Virus record (IMG/VR): IMGVR_UViG_3300037042_004723
Location: 1-64,000 of that record
Source: a virus
Direction: 5' to 3' (one strand)
Length of the DNA: 64,000 bases
In this document: positions 38,594-46,319 of the stretch, piece after piece
How the letters are laid out: each line of letters starts with the position of its first letter
Numbering within the stretch: position 1 is the stretch's first letter
Notes under the pieces: model-generated
What the model was told of the DNA's origin: nothing
Databases searched by the model: none
What the model saw: the letters and a program-made list of their open reading frames with translations, nothing else
Made by a program: the position numbers and the translations under genes

Positions 38594-39238
38594 CTAGATG
38601 CTCACACCGTCGCCGCAGGTCTTGCAGTCCGGGTTGATGCCGCCATCCATCCCGCAGTCGTCGCACCCGTGGGTCTGGTCCCATAGCTCGTTGACTTCAT
38701 CCTCGACGTACTGAACCGCGCCATCCAGGTCCTTGGCCTCGCACGGCAGGTAGACCGGAGATGCGGTTACCTCCGCGTCAGTGCCCTCGACGATGCTCCC
38801 CATGAGAAACATCCCGTTGTGCGGCTCCATGATGGGCACGTCCACCGTATCGGTCAGCTCGAAGCTGGAACGCCCCTTGGCTTCCAGGGTGAGGAACTCC
38901 TGCATCCCGTTGTCCGTGACCGGCGGGACGATGGAGTCGAACGGGGGCCAAAAGTACTCCAGCACCGCACGGGGCACCTTGCTGTCGATCACCCGGTCAC
39001 CATTGAACGAGAACATCCCACGCTCCCAGATGCCGTCCACCTTGCGGAAGTAGCAGGTCCACGTCTCCTGACGCTTGCCGACCTGACGCAGACCGGGCGT
39101 GGTAATGCTCGCCCACGCTCCGCAGTCCGTATCCTTGTAGAGCCGGCGGCTCAGGCGCGCGTTGCTGTGCTCCAGGTTGTCGGGCTCAAAGTCCGCGTCG
39201 AAGTGCGCGAACAGATCCTCAATGGTCTTGATGCTCAT
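38594..39238 (-). CDS. Hypothetical protein with C-terminal zinc motif (214 aa)
   Basis: MSIKTIEDLFAHFDADFEPDNLEHSNARLSRRLYKDTDCGAW... and a C-terminal CDDCGMDGGINPDCKTCGDG zinc knuckle. Class I promoter; -35 box overlaps the stop of the upstream 46-aa gene. Confidence 0.6.
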   Translation of the reverse strand: MSIKTIEDLFAHFDADFEPDNLEHSNARLSRRLYKDTDCGAWASITTPGLRQVGKRQETWTCYFRKVDGIWERGMFSFNGDRVIDSKVPRAVLEYFWPPFDSIVPPVTDNGMQEFLTLEAKGRSSFELTDTVDVPIMEPHNGMFLMGSIVEGTDAEVTASPVYLPCEAKDLDGAVQYVEDEVNELWDQTHGCDDCGMDGGINPDCKTCGDGVSI

Positions 39239-39269
39239 GACTTTACTACACCTGCGAGGGTTGGAATTT

Positions 39270-39410
39270 TCACGAAGTGGAAATGACCACACTCATCGCA
39301 TCGCATGAATCTTCACCGGAGTACCCGCAGAGCGACGGCACCTCGATGACGGTTCCGACCACGGCGGCGTAGTCGGCTCGGGCTTTCTCGATGGCTTCTT
39401 CCAGGGTCAT
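39270..39410 (-). CDS. Small protein (46 aa)
   Basis: MTLEEAIEKARADYAAVVGTVIEVPSLCGYSGEDSC... Class I, leaderless; the TGA stop is the beginning of the next TGAAAA box. Confidence 0.55.
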   Translation of the reverse strand: MTLEEAIEKARADYAAVVGTVIEVPSLCGYSGEDSCDAMSVVISTS

Positions 39411-39469
39411 GGTCCTACTACAACTGAGGTCGCCGGTTTTTTCTCGGACCATGGTGCAGGTACGGCCCG

Positions 39470-39488
39470 GAAAACTCTAAGAGTTTTC
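39470..39488. terminator. GAAAACTC-type hairpin
   Basis: GAAAACTCTAAGAGTTTTC between successive leftward cassettes. Confidence 0.7.
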
Positions 39489-39530
39489 TCAACCGCCTCA
39501 CAGGCTGAAGCGGTTTCCCGCCTCAGCCTC

Positions 39531-39704
39531 TCAGAAGGTTGGGGTGTGAACGATGTCGGCGCGCATGACGGTCACCTCGTAGGTCTTTTTGGCCTTGAGG
39601 ATTGCGGCGGCGAGCTGCTGCGCCTCATACGAGGTCACCGCGAAGACCTCGCAGCGCTTGCCCCGGTACAGCCCGACGAATGGATGCTTGGTGGTTTCGC
39701 TCAT
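39531..39704 (-). CDS. Conserved small phage protein (57 aa)
   Basis: MSETTKHPFVGLYRGKRCEVFAVTSYEAQQLAAAILKAKKTYEVTVMRAD fits a small family found in phages (YKGKRxEVxAxTSYxAQxxAAxxFKAKKxYEVTVxLA). Class I promoter 6 nt upstream. Role unknown. Confidence 0.7.
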   Translation of the reverse strand: MSETTKHPFVGLYRGKRCEVFAVTSYEAQQLAAAILKAKKTYEVTVMRADIVHTPTF

Positions 39705-39722
39705 GGCCTTACTACAACTGAG

Positions 39723-39845
39723 CTAGGCCAACTTTTCAGCGAAGTTCTCGGCCAGCCGCTCACGCTTGCGAGCCGCCCAGCCCTCAGCGATGGAGCACGA
39801 CTCGGCACACGCCGCAATTCCCCGAGTGGTTTCCTTTTTGCCCTG
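39723..39845 (-). pseudogene. Start-less remnant of a small gene
   Basis: Frame reads GKKETTRGIAACAESCSIAEGWAARKRERLAENFAEKLA then TAG, but no start codon exists before the GAAAACTC hairpin cuts it off. The TAG lies in the CTAGCTCAG of the next promoter. Confidence 0.35.
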
Positions 39846-39865
39846 AGAAAACTCTTAGAGTTTTC
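39846..39865. terminator. GAAAACTC-type hairpin
   Basis: GAAAACTCTTAGAGTTTTCC between leftward units. Confidence 0.7.
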
Positions 39866-39951
39866 CGAATCCGCCGTCAGTCGATGCCCTCCCAGGCGTC
39901 CGTTGCTCTGGCGGGCAAGATCGCCCGTGGTGCGCTGCGAGGTCGCGTATT

Positions 39952-40566
39952 TCAGCCGACCACGCGACCGACGACCGCGCGCGGCTCGTAGGGCTTCGCG
40001 CTCTCGATGTGGTAGGTCGCCAACGTCTTGCCCTCGTCGCCGATATGGCGCTTGGCGAGGGCGTAGGCGTCAGCCTCGGTTTCCGCCTCAATAATGAGGC
40101 GGCTCTGAGGGTTGTAGTTGGTTGGGATGCGCGAGTAGAGCACGCACCACGTCGGCAGTGCGGGCGGAGTGACGATCACCTGAGGCTCCTTCGCGTATTT
40201 CAGCTTGAGAAGGTTGTCGATAAGCTTCATCACGATGCGCGGGTTCGCCTGGTCAGAGAACTTTTCCGCCGCGTCGTCGCTTGCCTCGTCGCTTGCGGCG
40301 GCCTTCGCGCAGGCGCGCAGGTTCAACAGGTCCAACTCGGTAAGCGTGTCCCCTACCGAGCCGTAGCGGTCGTCAACGTCATCGAGGACAGCTTCCAGTG
40401 ACTCGAACTCGTTGCCGTCGATCCGGTAGACCCACCTGTTGGGGAGGTCATCGACCGTGATCGTTTGCCCCCGGTACTCAACGCTGAGGTCGCCCTCATC
40501 GACGCGGAGGGCAACGAGGTCTCGCTCGCTCGCTGTCATTTTCTTTTTCTTTTTTGCGATGCTCAT
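39952..40566 (-). CDS. Hypothetical protein (204 aa)
   Basis: MSIAKKKKKMTASERDLVALRVDEGDLSVEYRGQTITVDDLPN... N-terminal lysine run, then alternating beta/alpha; ends EPRAVVGRVVG. Class I promoter upstream. No family recognised. Confidence 0.6.
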   Translation of the reverse strand: MSIAKKKKKMTASERDLVALRVDEGDLSVEYRGQTITVDDLPNRWVYRIDGNEFESLEAVLDDVDDRYGSVGDTLTELDLLNLRACAKAAASDEASDDAAEKFSDQANPRIVMKLIDNLLKLKYAKEPQVIVTPPALPTWCVLYSRIPTNYNPQSRLIIEAETEADAYALAKRHIGDEGKTLATYHIESAKPYEPRAVVGRVVG

Positions 40567-40597
40567 GTTCTCACTACAACTGGGGTTGGATGTTTTT

Positions 40598-40870
40598 TCA
40601 GCTGAAGATGCCGGAGCGCGTATCCACCTGGCACTGCTTACCAGGGTTGGCGACGAGGAAGGCGCACGCCTCTCGGGCCGAACGGAAGTACGGCAACGGC
40701 TGGCCGTCCTCGGTGAGCCCACAGCGGGCGTCGTAGGCGTCACGGGTGTAGACCCGATCCGGACCGTTCCCGCCGTTGTAGCCCAGCGTGCGGACGTTGT
40801 TGAGGTCGCCGTCCGGACTCCAGACAATCCAGACCGATTCCGTTCTCTGCTTGAGCTGTGCGTTTGCCAT
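40598..40870 (-). CDS. Hypothetical protein (90 aa)
   Basis: MANAQLKQRTESVWIVWSPDGDLNNVRTLGYNGGNG... Class I, leaderless. Its TGA stop begins the TGAAAA box for the 204-aa gene. Confidence 0.6.
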   Translation of the reverse strand: MANAQLKQRTESVWIVWSPDGDLNNVRTLGYNGGNGPDRVYTRDAYDARCGLTEDGQPLPYFRSAREACAFLVANPGKQCQVDTRSGIFS

Positions 40871-40939
40871 GCCCTTACTACAACTGAGCTAGCTAGCATT
40901 TTCGTTGAAAATTCAGGCTGGCTCAGTTGTAGTTACGTT

Positions 40940-41152
40940 GCTTGCTTGGCGCGTACGTGGACAGCCCTCAAGCCCGAAGTAGTCGTAGGCTGGCGACGAA
41001 AGGGTGAGAGCCACGTATGGGGGTTCGATTCCCCCTGGCATTACTATTTGAAAATTGAAGTAGCGGTTCAGTCCGTCATAAAAGGCACCCTCCCCAGCCG
41101 GTACTCAGGCCATGTCATGGGAGCTACTGACCTTCAATTTTCTGTTTCAAGT
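40940..41152 (+). ncRNA. Structured RNA with tRNA-like T-arm
   Basis: A perfect class I promoter (TGAAAA 40906-40911, 16 nt, TGTAGT 40928-40933) has no ORF behind it. Downstream: a 9-bp stem CGTACGTGG (40952-40960) with CCACGTATG (41011-41019), a textbook T-arm GGGGG-TTCGATT-CCCCC (41019-41035), then a second hairpin with arms GAAAATTGAAG (41050-41060) and CTTCAATTTTC (41132-41142), then a GAAAACTC terminator. No matching acceptor stem is evident, so not a standard tRNA; a tRNA- or tmRNA-mimic is possible. Confidence 0.6.
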
Positions 41153-41172
41153 GGAAAACTCTAAGAGTTTTC
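41153..41172. terminator. GAAAACTC-type hairpin
   Basis: GGAAAACTCTAAGAGTTTTC between the structured RNA and the convergent sigma gene. Confidence 0.7.
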
Positions 41173-41205
41173 TCCCCGTCACCTGGCCCGAAGGCCGGGG
41201 CTGCA

Positions 41206-41736
41206 CTAGCCCAGCAGCTGGGCCAGTGCAGCCTTCGCCCGGCTGGCCATGGCCACGGTCACGCCCACCTCACGGGCCGCATCGGTCCACGACTGGCTAC
41301 GCATGAACGCTTCAACAACGGCACGGTGAACCGGCTTGAGCGACGCAACGGCTGCGCGAACCCCCGCAATCTCCTGGCCCCTCACCATGTCGAGGTGCGG
41401 ATCACTGTCGGCGGGCAACGCCTCAGCCACGGGGATGCTGCGCCCGTCGTCGCTCACGACCTGGGGCATCTGAGACTCGAACCTGTGATGAGCCAAGCGC
41501 AGCCAGTTGTGTGCGCGGTACTTCGCAAAGCACGTGAAGTGTGACCGGGCCGAACCCTTGCCCGCATCGAAGGTACGCACGCCGTAGTCGAGCGCCTCGA
41601 CCATGACGCGGCTCATGCACTCGTCGAGGTCGCTCTCGGTGGAGTAGCGCGACCGGCGCAGCACGTTAGCCACGGTGGCGCGCATGGCGGGAAGGACGGT
41701 TAGAATCTCGGAGTGAATCGCTTTGGTGTTCAGCAT
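41206..41736 (-). CDS. ECF-like sigma factor 1
   Basis: About 176 aa. Region 2: STESDLDECMSRVMVEALDYGVRTFDAGKGSARSHFTCFAKYRAHNWLRLAHHRF, matching the ECF pattern FDxxxGSxxxxFxxxAxxRAxxxLR. Region 4 at the C-terminus: LKPVHRAVVEAFMRSQSWTDAAREVGVTVAMASRAKAALAQLL, a sigma-type HTH. Start MLNTKAI at 41736 is fixed by a class II promoter 7 nt away. Most divergent of five paralogues in the window; expected to bind host core RNA polymerase. Confidence 0.75.
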   Translation of the reverse strand: MLNTKAIHSEILTVLPAMRATVANVLRRSRYSTESDLDECMSRVMVEALDYGVRTFDAGKGSARSHFTCFAKYRAHNWLRLAHHRFESQMPQVVSDDGRSIPVAEALPADSDPHLDMVRGQEIAGVRAAVASLKPVHRAVVEAFMRSQSWTDAAREVGVTVAMASRAKAALAQLLG

Positions 41737-41772
41737 GGTAAGAATCATATACTAAGGGATTGTCAATGTCAA
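41737..41772 (-). promoter_or_regulatory. Class II promoter of sigma gene 1
   Basis: TTGACA (41767-41772), 17 nt, TATGAT (41744-41749), 7 nt, ATG. A second TTGACA is directly repeated at 41761-41766. Near-consensus sigma70 promoter giving a leaderless mRNA. Confidence 0.75.
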
Positions 41773-41857
41773 CACCTAAGATGGCCATACTGAAGATCTT
41801 TTTGAGAAAACTCAATCAAAGCAATGCAAGAGCGGGCAACCCTTGCGTTACTTCTGA

Positions 41858-42640
41858 TCAGCCGCCCGGCGTGGCCGAAGCTTCGAGCTTCGATCCGCAG
41901 CACGGGCAGAGCCCCGAGCGATCGGACTGGACGTGCAGCTTGCCCGCCTCCCACGACTCGCCCTTGTCCTGCTCCGTGCGATCGTACGCCTCTAATTGCG
42001 TCTTAGCGCCGAAGCCAGCCGCGCCATCACGATACCAATTGTTCGCGTTGTCGGTGTCCCAGCATGCGCCGCAAGCGTCACGATCGCCCGTGCAGTAGAT
42101 GGAAGCCCGAGCATTATCGAAAATGCTCATTTCCTCGCCGCTCACCTCGAACACGCGGGGCCGCGTGTAGCCGCCCCGGACATCCGCTCCGCCGTGGATT
42201 GAGAGCACCACGTATGCCTGGAAATCCAGAACGAAATAAGTGAACTGAATAACCTGGGAAAGGAGATCTTCCCCGTTGTACGTGTTGACGGTCACGGGAT
42301 TCTCATCATTGTAGATGCCACGGGGCCGGTTCTCGCCCTTGCCGAGGTACTCAAGCCAGAGCCCGACGAGCGCGAAACACGACTCGTCCTTGTGCTCCGC
42401 CCTCGCACAGAAGCGGCGGAACTTCTGATCCATGGACTTGGACAGCGTGAGGCGGTCCGCGAGCCAGTGGTACACGTTGAGCGTGACTTCGATCCCGTAC
42501 TTGAAATCGAGGGTAGCCAGTGGTTCCGCATCGAACTTGCGACCCTGGTTACGCTGCCACGCGCGACCGTTCGTGCCGCCGCTGTCGAGGAAGTGGGTGC
42601 CCGTGTTCTCCGTCAGCATATTTGCGATGGTGTTGTTCAT
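41858..42640 (-). CDS. Conserved hypothetical protein (260 aa)
   Basis: MNNTIANMLTENTGTHFLDSGGTNGRAWQRNQ..., PVTVNTYNGEDLLSQVIQFTYFVLD, YVVLSIHGGADVRGGYTRPRVFEV belong to a conserved family seen in phages and bacteria, with a C-terminal CPCCGSKLEA zinc pair added. Activity unknown. Class I promoter, divergent from the HicA-like gene. Confidence 0.75.
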   Translation of the reverse strand: MNNTIANMLTENTGTHFLDSGGTNGRAWQRNQGRKFDAEPLATLDFKYGIEVTLNVYHWLADRLTLSKSMDQKFRRFCARAEHKDESCFALVGLWLEYLGKGENRPRGIYNDENPVTVNTYNGEDLLSQVIQFTYFVLDFQAYVVLSIHGGADVRGGYTRPRVFEVSGEEMSIFDNARASIYCTGDRDACGACWDTDNANNWYRDGAAGFGAKTQLEAYDRTEQDKGESWEAGKLHVQSDRSGLCPCCGSKLEASATPGG

Positions 42641-42708
42641 GTCTCTACTACAACTGGACTAGCTGAGATTTTCGCGAAATTGCATGGGCCCTCAGTTGTA
42701 GTCTATGC

Positions 42709-42918
42709 ATGAGGAAACAAATATCAGTCCACACGGCAACACCTGGGGATCTCGTTCGTCTCGCGCGTGAGAATGGATACGAGATTCTCCCCGGCAGGGG
42801 AAAGGGATCACACATCGTCCTAACCAAAGCAGGTTCACCAAATGTCACAATCCCAGGCGGAAAGCATGTCGGCCGCAACGTGGTCCGCCGCATGATAAAG
42901 GTAATCATGGCAGCATGA
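42709..42918 (+). CDS. HicA-like mRNA interferase (orphan)
   Basis: 69 aa. DLVRLARENGYEILPGRGKGSHIVLTKAGSPNVTIPGGKHVGRNVVRRMIKVI fits HicA/YcfA: beta-alpha-beta dsRBD fold with the catalytic His in GSH and the PGxKxxGRxVVRRMIK end. No HicB antitoxin is next to it. As a leaderless orphan toxin it may degrade host mRNAs, or be controlled by a distant antitoxin. Confidence 0.75.
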   Translation: MRKQISVHTATPGDLVRLARENGYEILPGRGKGSHIVLTKAGSPNVTIPGGKHVGRNVVRRMIKVIMAA

Positions 42919-42960
42919 AGCAAGGCAAGGGGGGCTCGGCATCCCCCGAGCCACACACTC

Positions 42961-42980
42961 GGAAAACTCTAAGAGTTTTC
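42961..42980. terminator. GAAAACTC-type hairpin
   Basis: GGAAAACTCTAAGAGTTTTC between convergent genes. Confidence 0.7.
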
Positions 42981-42989
42981 TCTCCTGCC

Positions 42990-43136
42990 TCACGGCACCT
43001 TCACCGAAGTGGCTGCCGCCTGGGCGAACGAGGTTGTTTCGCCCGGTCGGGTCATGTTCATCTGGGCCATGCGAGACTTCATCCAGCGCCAGAACTCCTT
43101 GGCGCACCATGGACACTGTGGGCTGCAATTCTTCAT
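42990..43136 (-). CDS. Small zinc-type protein (48 aa)
   Basis: MKNCSPQCPWCAKEFWRWMKSRM...: CxxxCxxC at the N-terminus then basic/aromatic helix. ATG is 6 nt after a class I box, which is why I accept it. Confidence 0.55.
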   Translation of the reverse strand: MKNCSPQCPWCAKEFWRWMKSRMAQMNMTRPGETTSFAQAAATSVKVP

Positions 43137-43206
43137 GCAAAGACTACAACTGAGCTAGCTCAGATTTTCAGGTGAAAAAACCAGCTAGCTGAATTGTAGT
43201 AAGGGC

Positions 43207-43575
43207 ATGACCAAGAATACACTGACCGTTATCGTCTGCCGCGTGGGCCAGTTGGCCGTGGTTGAGCAGATGGCCCCTGGGCTCAAGCCCATGCAGGACA
43301 TCGTGGGCGGGCACATCGAGTGCGTCGGCCTGGAAGGCACGCCCTTTGAGCACGGTATCGACCTGTGGTGCGATGAAGAGTTCCTCCTCAAGGACTACAA
43401 GCCAAACCGAACGATCGGCCCCCGGCTTGTCATCCACGGTGATTTCTTCATCGCCGCTCATGACGGGGAGGGCGAAACCCTTGGGCTCACCGATGCAGAG
43501 GTCGCCCGCCTCTTGCCCAAGGTGAAGTCGTGGCCGGTCTTCCTTGGTGCCGGGCTCACGGTTCAGGAGGTCTAA
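43207..43575 (+). CDS. DUF3846-like protein
   Basis: 122 aa. LKPMQDIVGGHIECVGL, LWCDEEFLLKDYKPNRTIG and IHGDFFIAAHDGEG reproduce the DUF3846 pattern (LxxxVGGxIExxxL...NExGxLxxxPxNR...GxxxxxxxD). A widespread phage family without known function. Class I promoter. Confidence 0.72.
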   Translation: MTKNTLTVIVCRVGQLAVVEQMAPGLKPMQDIVGGHIECVGLEGTPFEHGIDLWCDEEFLLKDYKPNRTIGPRLVIHGDFFIAAHDGEGETLGLTDAEVARLLPKVKSWPVFLGAGLTVQEV

Positions 43576-43647
43576 CCGGTCGGGCTACGGCCTTGGCCCG
43601 GTAAAACTCTAGACGCCCGGAGGGCGCAAGCGCCGACGCCAGCCGGC

Positions 43648-43941
43648 CTAGCCGAGCACCGCGAACTCGTGGCGACCGCCGCCCAGCTTGCTCCCGCAGC
43701 ACCCGCACGAGCGCCACGAGAACTCATCACAGCCCTTGCCCGCCTCGCTGTCGAAGTTCGGCACGAGATTAGGGCCGAGCGACGCCAGCCCGGCGTTCAC
43801 CTCAGCGATGCGCGCGTCACGCTTGGCCTCAGCCTCAGCGCCCCGCCCGTTCATCTGGTAGTCGAAGATGGAGTAGTCGCCGTTGACGGCGACCGTGGTG
43901 CAGTCGTCGCAGAGTAGGATTCCGTCCCTGATGATTTCCAT
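43648..43941 (-). CDS. Zinc-binding hypothetical protein (97 aa)
   Basis: MEIIRDGILLCDDCTTVAVNGDYSIFDY... and C-terminal CGCCGSKLGGGRHEF: two zinc half-sites. Small conserved phage type (ILCDDCTxxAVNGD...FSWxxCxCCGSxLxGxRHxF). Class I, leaderless. Confidence 0.65.
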   Translation of the reverse strand: MEIIRDGILLCDDCTTVAVNGDYSIFDYQMNGRGAEAEAKRDARIAEVNAGLASLGPNLVPNFDSEAGKGCDEFSWRSCGCCGSKLGGGRHEFAVLG

Positions 43942-44011
43942 GTAGCAACTACAACTGAGCTAGCTCAGGTTTTCAGGTGAAAATACCGGCGCTCTCAGTT
44001 GTAGTAGCTAC

Positions 44012-44221
44012 ATGAAGAACAACATCACCGAGTACAGCGACGAGGAACTGAGCCTCACCGTCATGAACGACTACCAGCTCTACAAGATGCGCCGCCTACC
44101 GCTGCGCCACCTGCGCGCGACGCTGGAGGAGATTTTCATCTTCACCACCGATCAGTGGGTCGATCTGGTCGAGACCATCGAGGCCGACCTGGCCGAGGGC
44201 GACGAGGCGACGAGCAACTAA
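44012..44221 (+). CDS. Hypothetical protein (69 aa)
   Basis: MKNNITEYSDEELSLTVMNDYQLYKMRRLPLRHLRATLEEIF... helical, acidic. Class I promoter. Confidence 0.6.
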   Translation: MKNNITEYSDEELSLTVMNDYQLYKMRRLPLRHLRATLEEIFIFTTDQWVDLVETIEADLAEGDEATSN

Positions 44222-44246
44222 GGCTCGGGGCTACGGCCCACTGGAA

Positions 44247-44265
44247 GAAAACTCTAAGAGTTTTC
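44247..44265. terminator. GAAAACTC-type hairpin
   Basis: GAAAACTCTAAGAGTTTTC between convergent genes. Confidence 0.7.
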
Positions 44266-44311
44266 TGAACCACCTCACAGGCTGAGGCGGTTGCCTGTCA
44301 GATTCCGACGG

Positions 44312-44512
44312 CTAGTGCGTCTTCTTCCCGTAGCTGATGCGGAACCACACCCCGCCGTGCATCGCGGCGTCACTCTTGCCCACGAAGCATTTGAAGTCGG
44401 CGTGCTTCAGGTCGGCGGGCATGTTGCGTACGCCAAGCCTCATCGCCCCTGCGCGGGTCATGGGCTTGTCGAACGTGTGTAGACCGCATTTCACGAACAG
44501 CTTTTCGTCCAT
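44312..44512 (-). CDS. Hypothetical protein (66 aa)
   Basis: MDEKLFVKCGLHTFDKPMTRAGAMRLGVRNMPADLKHADFKCF... Class I, leaderless (TGTAGT, AGGGAT, ATG). Function unknown. Confidence 0.6.
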   Translation of the reverse strand: MDEKLFVKCGLHTFDKPMTRAGAMRLGVRNMPADLKHADFKCFVGKSDAAMHGGVWFRISYGKKTH

Positions 44513-44653
44513 ATCCCTACTACAATTCAGCCCTTAGAAAGTTTCGTGCGATGGAGCGAAAATTCAGTGTCAGCCAGTTGTAGTAAGACCACGAGAGCGA
44601 AATCAACCGGCCCCGATTCCCGGACGCCCCCCGATTCGCAAAGGATGATTCAG

Positions 44654-44995
44654 ATGAGCACCGCGACCAAGACCGTCCACGCCACCCTTCCCGTGTTCGT
44701 TGCCAAGCAGGAGGGCACCGTCGAGGTGACCCTCGATGAGGCGCTCGCCAACATCAAGGCGCTGCGCGCCCAGATGGCCCCGCTGGAGAAGGCCGAGAAG
44801 CAGCTTATCGAGCTGACCAAGGCCATGATGAAGGCCAAGGGCGTGGAGACGTACACCGCCCCCAGCGGTGACCGCGCGCTCTGGTCGGAGAGCCAGCGCA
44901 GCGAGTTCGACAAGGAGCTTGCCAAGGAGTTGCTCAAGGAGGATTGGGCGCGGGTCCACTCCTTCAAGACCGTCAAGAGCTTCACGGTCAAGTAG
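44654..44995 (+). CDS. Coiled-coil protein with SD-led start (113 aa)
   Basis: The class I promoter upstream is followed by ACG instead of ATG, giving a leader of about 65 nt; AAGGA sits 8 nt before the chosen ATG (MSTATKTVHATLPVF). VTLDEALANIKALRAQMAPLEKAEKQLIELTKAMMKAKG is a coiled coil. No family recognised. Confidence 0.6.
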   Translation: MSTATKTVHATLPVFVAKQEGTVEVTLDEALANIKALRAQMAPLEKAEKQLIELTKAMMKAKGVETYTAPSGDRALWSESQRSEFDKELAKELLKEDWARVHSFKTVKSFTVK

Positions 44996-45004
44996 GGTTC
45001 GTCC

Positions 45005-45065
45005 CCCGGGAGATAAAACCGGGCTCTGTGACCGCCAGCGCAGCACAACGCTGGACTACTGGCGG
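45005..45065 (+). other. Two stable hairpins after the coiled-coil gene
   Basis: CCCGG/CCGGG (45005-45022) and a nested stem CCGCCAG/CTGGCGG (45032-45065) with inner CAGCG/CGCTG. No T-run; may protect or process the 3' end. Confidence 0.45.
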
Positions 45066-45159
45066 CGTCGGTTCAGCGACGTAAACATCTGTGGGAGGCT
45101 GCACACGCCCACGGCGCTCGCTCCCTGGCGGTCAGGGGGCACTTTTCTTTTCGGCTCAA

Positions 45160-45179
45160 GAAAACTCTAAGAGTTTTCC
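45160..45179. terminator. GAAAACTC-type hairpin
   Basis: GAAAACTCTAAGAGTTTTCC between convergent genes. Confidence 0.7.
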
Positions 45180-45202
45180 GGTTGAGGGCCGAAGCCCAGC
45201 GG

Positions 45203-45664
45203 CTAGCCCCACGAGATGTGGCGGTTGCCAGCCTTCTCGCAGATGCGGAGCATTTGCTCCGTACGCATCCGCAGGTAGCCAGGCATGCGGTCGCCCACGA
45301 TCACGCGCGGGTTCCCCGCAACGCCCATGGCAGCCGCACGGTCCTCGCCCGAGAGGGCGGGGTCGTGGTTGCGCGATTCGTCCCACAGGCGACGACGGCA
45401 ACGTGCGGCCAGTTCGGGCGCAGGAATATCCCCACCGTAATCGGCGCGGATGCTAATCCACTCCATGAATTCCAGCGCGTTGCCGTTGCCCATGTTGACT
45501 TCGGTGTCTGTGCAGTCGGAGCACGAGAACATTTCGGGCGTCTTCTGATCATTTGCCCACGCGGCATCGCACGCATCGCACCAGCGTTGCGAGCAATCGC
45601 AACGGTAGGCCCTGACCATCTGGCCAGCCGCGTTCACTTCCGTGATGTAGAACGTGATGCTCAT
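45203..45664 (-). CDS. Conserved cysteine-rich phage protein (153 aa)
   Basis: MSITFYITEVNAAGQ...YRCDCSQRWCDACDAAW, FSCSDCTDTEVNMGNGNALEFMEWI, ELAARCRRRLWDESRNHDPALSGED, YLRMRTEQMLRICEKAGNRHISWG: a recognisable phage family with CDCSQRWCDACDAA zinc cluster. Function unknown. Its promoter is inside the 3' end of the upstream gene (ATGA overlap). Confidence 0.72.
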   Translation of the reverse strand: MSITFYITEVNAAGQMVRAYRCDCSQRWCDACDAAWANDQKTPEMFSCSDCTDTEVNMGNGNALEFMEWISIRADYGGDIPAPELAARCRRRLWDESRNHDPALSGEDRAAAMGVAGNPRVIVGDRMPGYLRMRTEQMLRICEKAGNRHISWG

Positions 45665-46179
45665 GGTTCTACTACAACTGAGGCAGCCTGGATTTTCATG
45701 GATTCGACGGCAAGGTCTTCGCTCTGATACACGTCCTTCCCATCGATCATGATGATGCGCGTGCGGATGGGCACCCACACGCCGTCACGGAGAGCCCTTG
45801 CCTCGCTCCACGTGGTCCGGTCGGCGAGCACGTAGCCCCTGCCAACCTTCTGAACCCACCCGATGATCGTCCCTGGGAACCTGTCTGTGTCGTACCAGAT
45901 CGGCGCGGTGACGTTGGCGTAGACGGTATCGCCCTCGATCCCGCCCTTGTCCTTGAAGTCACCCACGATGACGTAGGGGACCGTCGCGCCCTTGCCCATC
46001 ACGTTGTGCGCGTTGCGCTCGGTGTTGGCCTCGGTCAGCTTGTAGCCGTTGTAGCCGTAATCGCCCTTCCACATCGACGAGTGGCGGTAGGCGTACGAGT
46101 AGAGGTGAGCCGAGACCTTCGCCCCGTTCACGGCCAGCTGGACCGTCCTGCTGCGTAGCGAGTAGATGTAGATTCCCAT
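45661..46179 (-). CDS. Hypothetical protein ending in promoter-encoded SVVVEP (172 aa)
   Basis: MGIYIYSLRSRTVQLAVNGAKVSAHLYSYAYRHSSMWKGDYGYNGY..., beta-rich. Terminal AASVVVEP is imposed by the downstream class I promoter embedded in the gene. Own class I promoter 6 nt before ATG. Confidence 0.65.
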   Translation of the reverse strand: MGIYIYSLRSRTVQLAVNGAKVSAHLYSYAYRHSSMWKGDYGYNGYKLTEANTERNAHNVMGKGATVPYVIVGDFKDKGGIEGDTVYANVTAPIWYDTDRFPGTIIGWVQKVGRGYVLADRTTWSEARALRDGVWVPIRTRIIMIDGKDVYQSEDLAVESMKIQAASVVVEP

Positions 46180-46211
46180 GACCTAACTACAACTGGGCTC
46201 CCTGGTATTTT

Positions 46212-46319
46212 CATGAAAAAACCAGCCCGCCTAGTTGTAGTAAGACCACAGGAACAAACAAGCCAACCGGCCAAAAAATAAACACCCCAAACCACAGGAA
46301 TCAATCAATGCTCATATAA
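46212..46319 (+). ncRNA. Class I transcript without a start codon
   Basis: TGAAAA and TGTAGT are intact but the ATG position reads ACA. The leader has an AGGA-ATG pair for a 3-codon frame (MLI). Either an RNA gene or the long 5' leader of the frame at 46320. Confidence 0.4.

Noticed and set aside
41760-42098. Rightward frame starting MSMSTPKMAILKIFLRK
   Set aside because: Antisense to the conserved 260-aa gene for most of its length and lacks a class I or II promoter.
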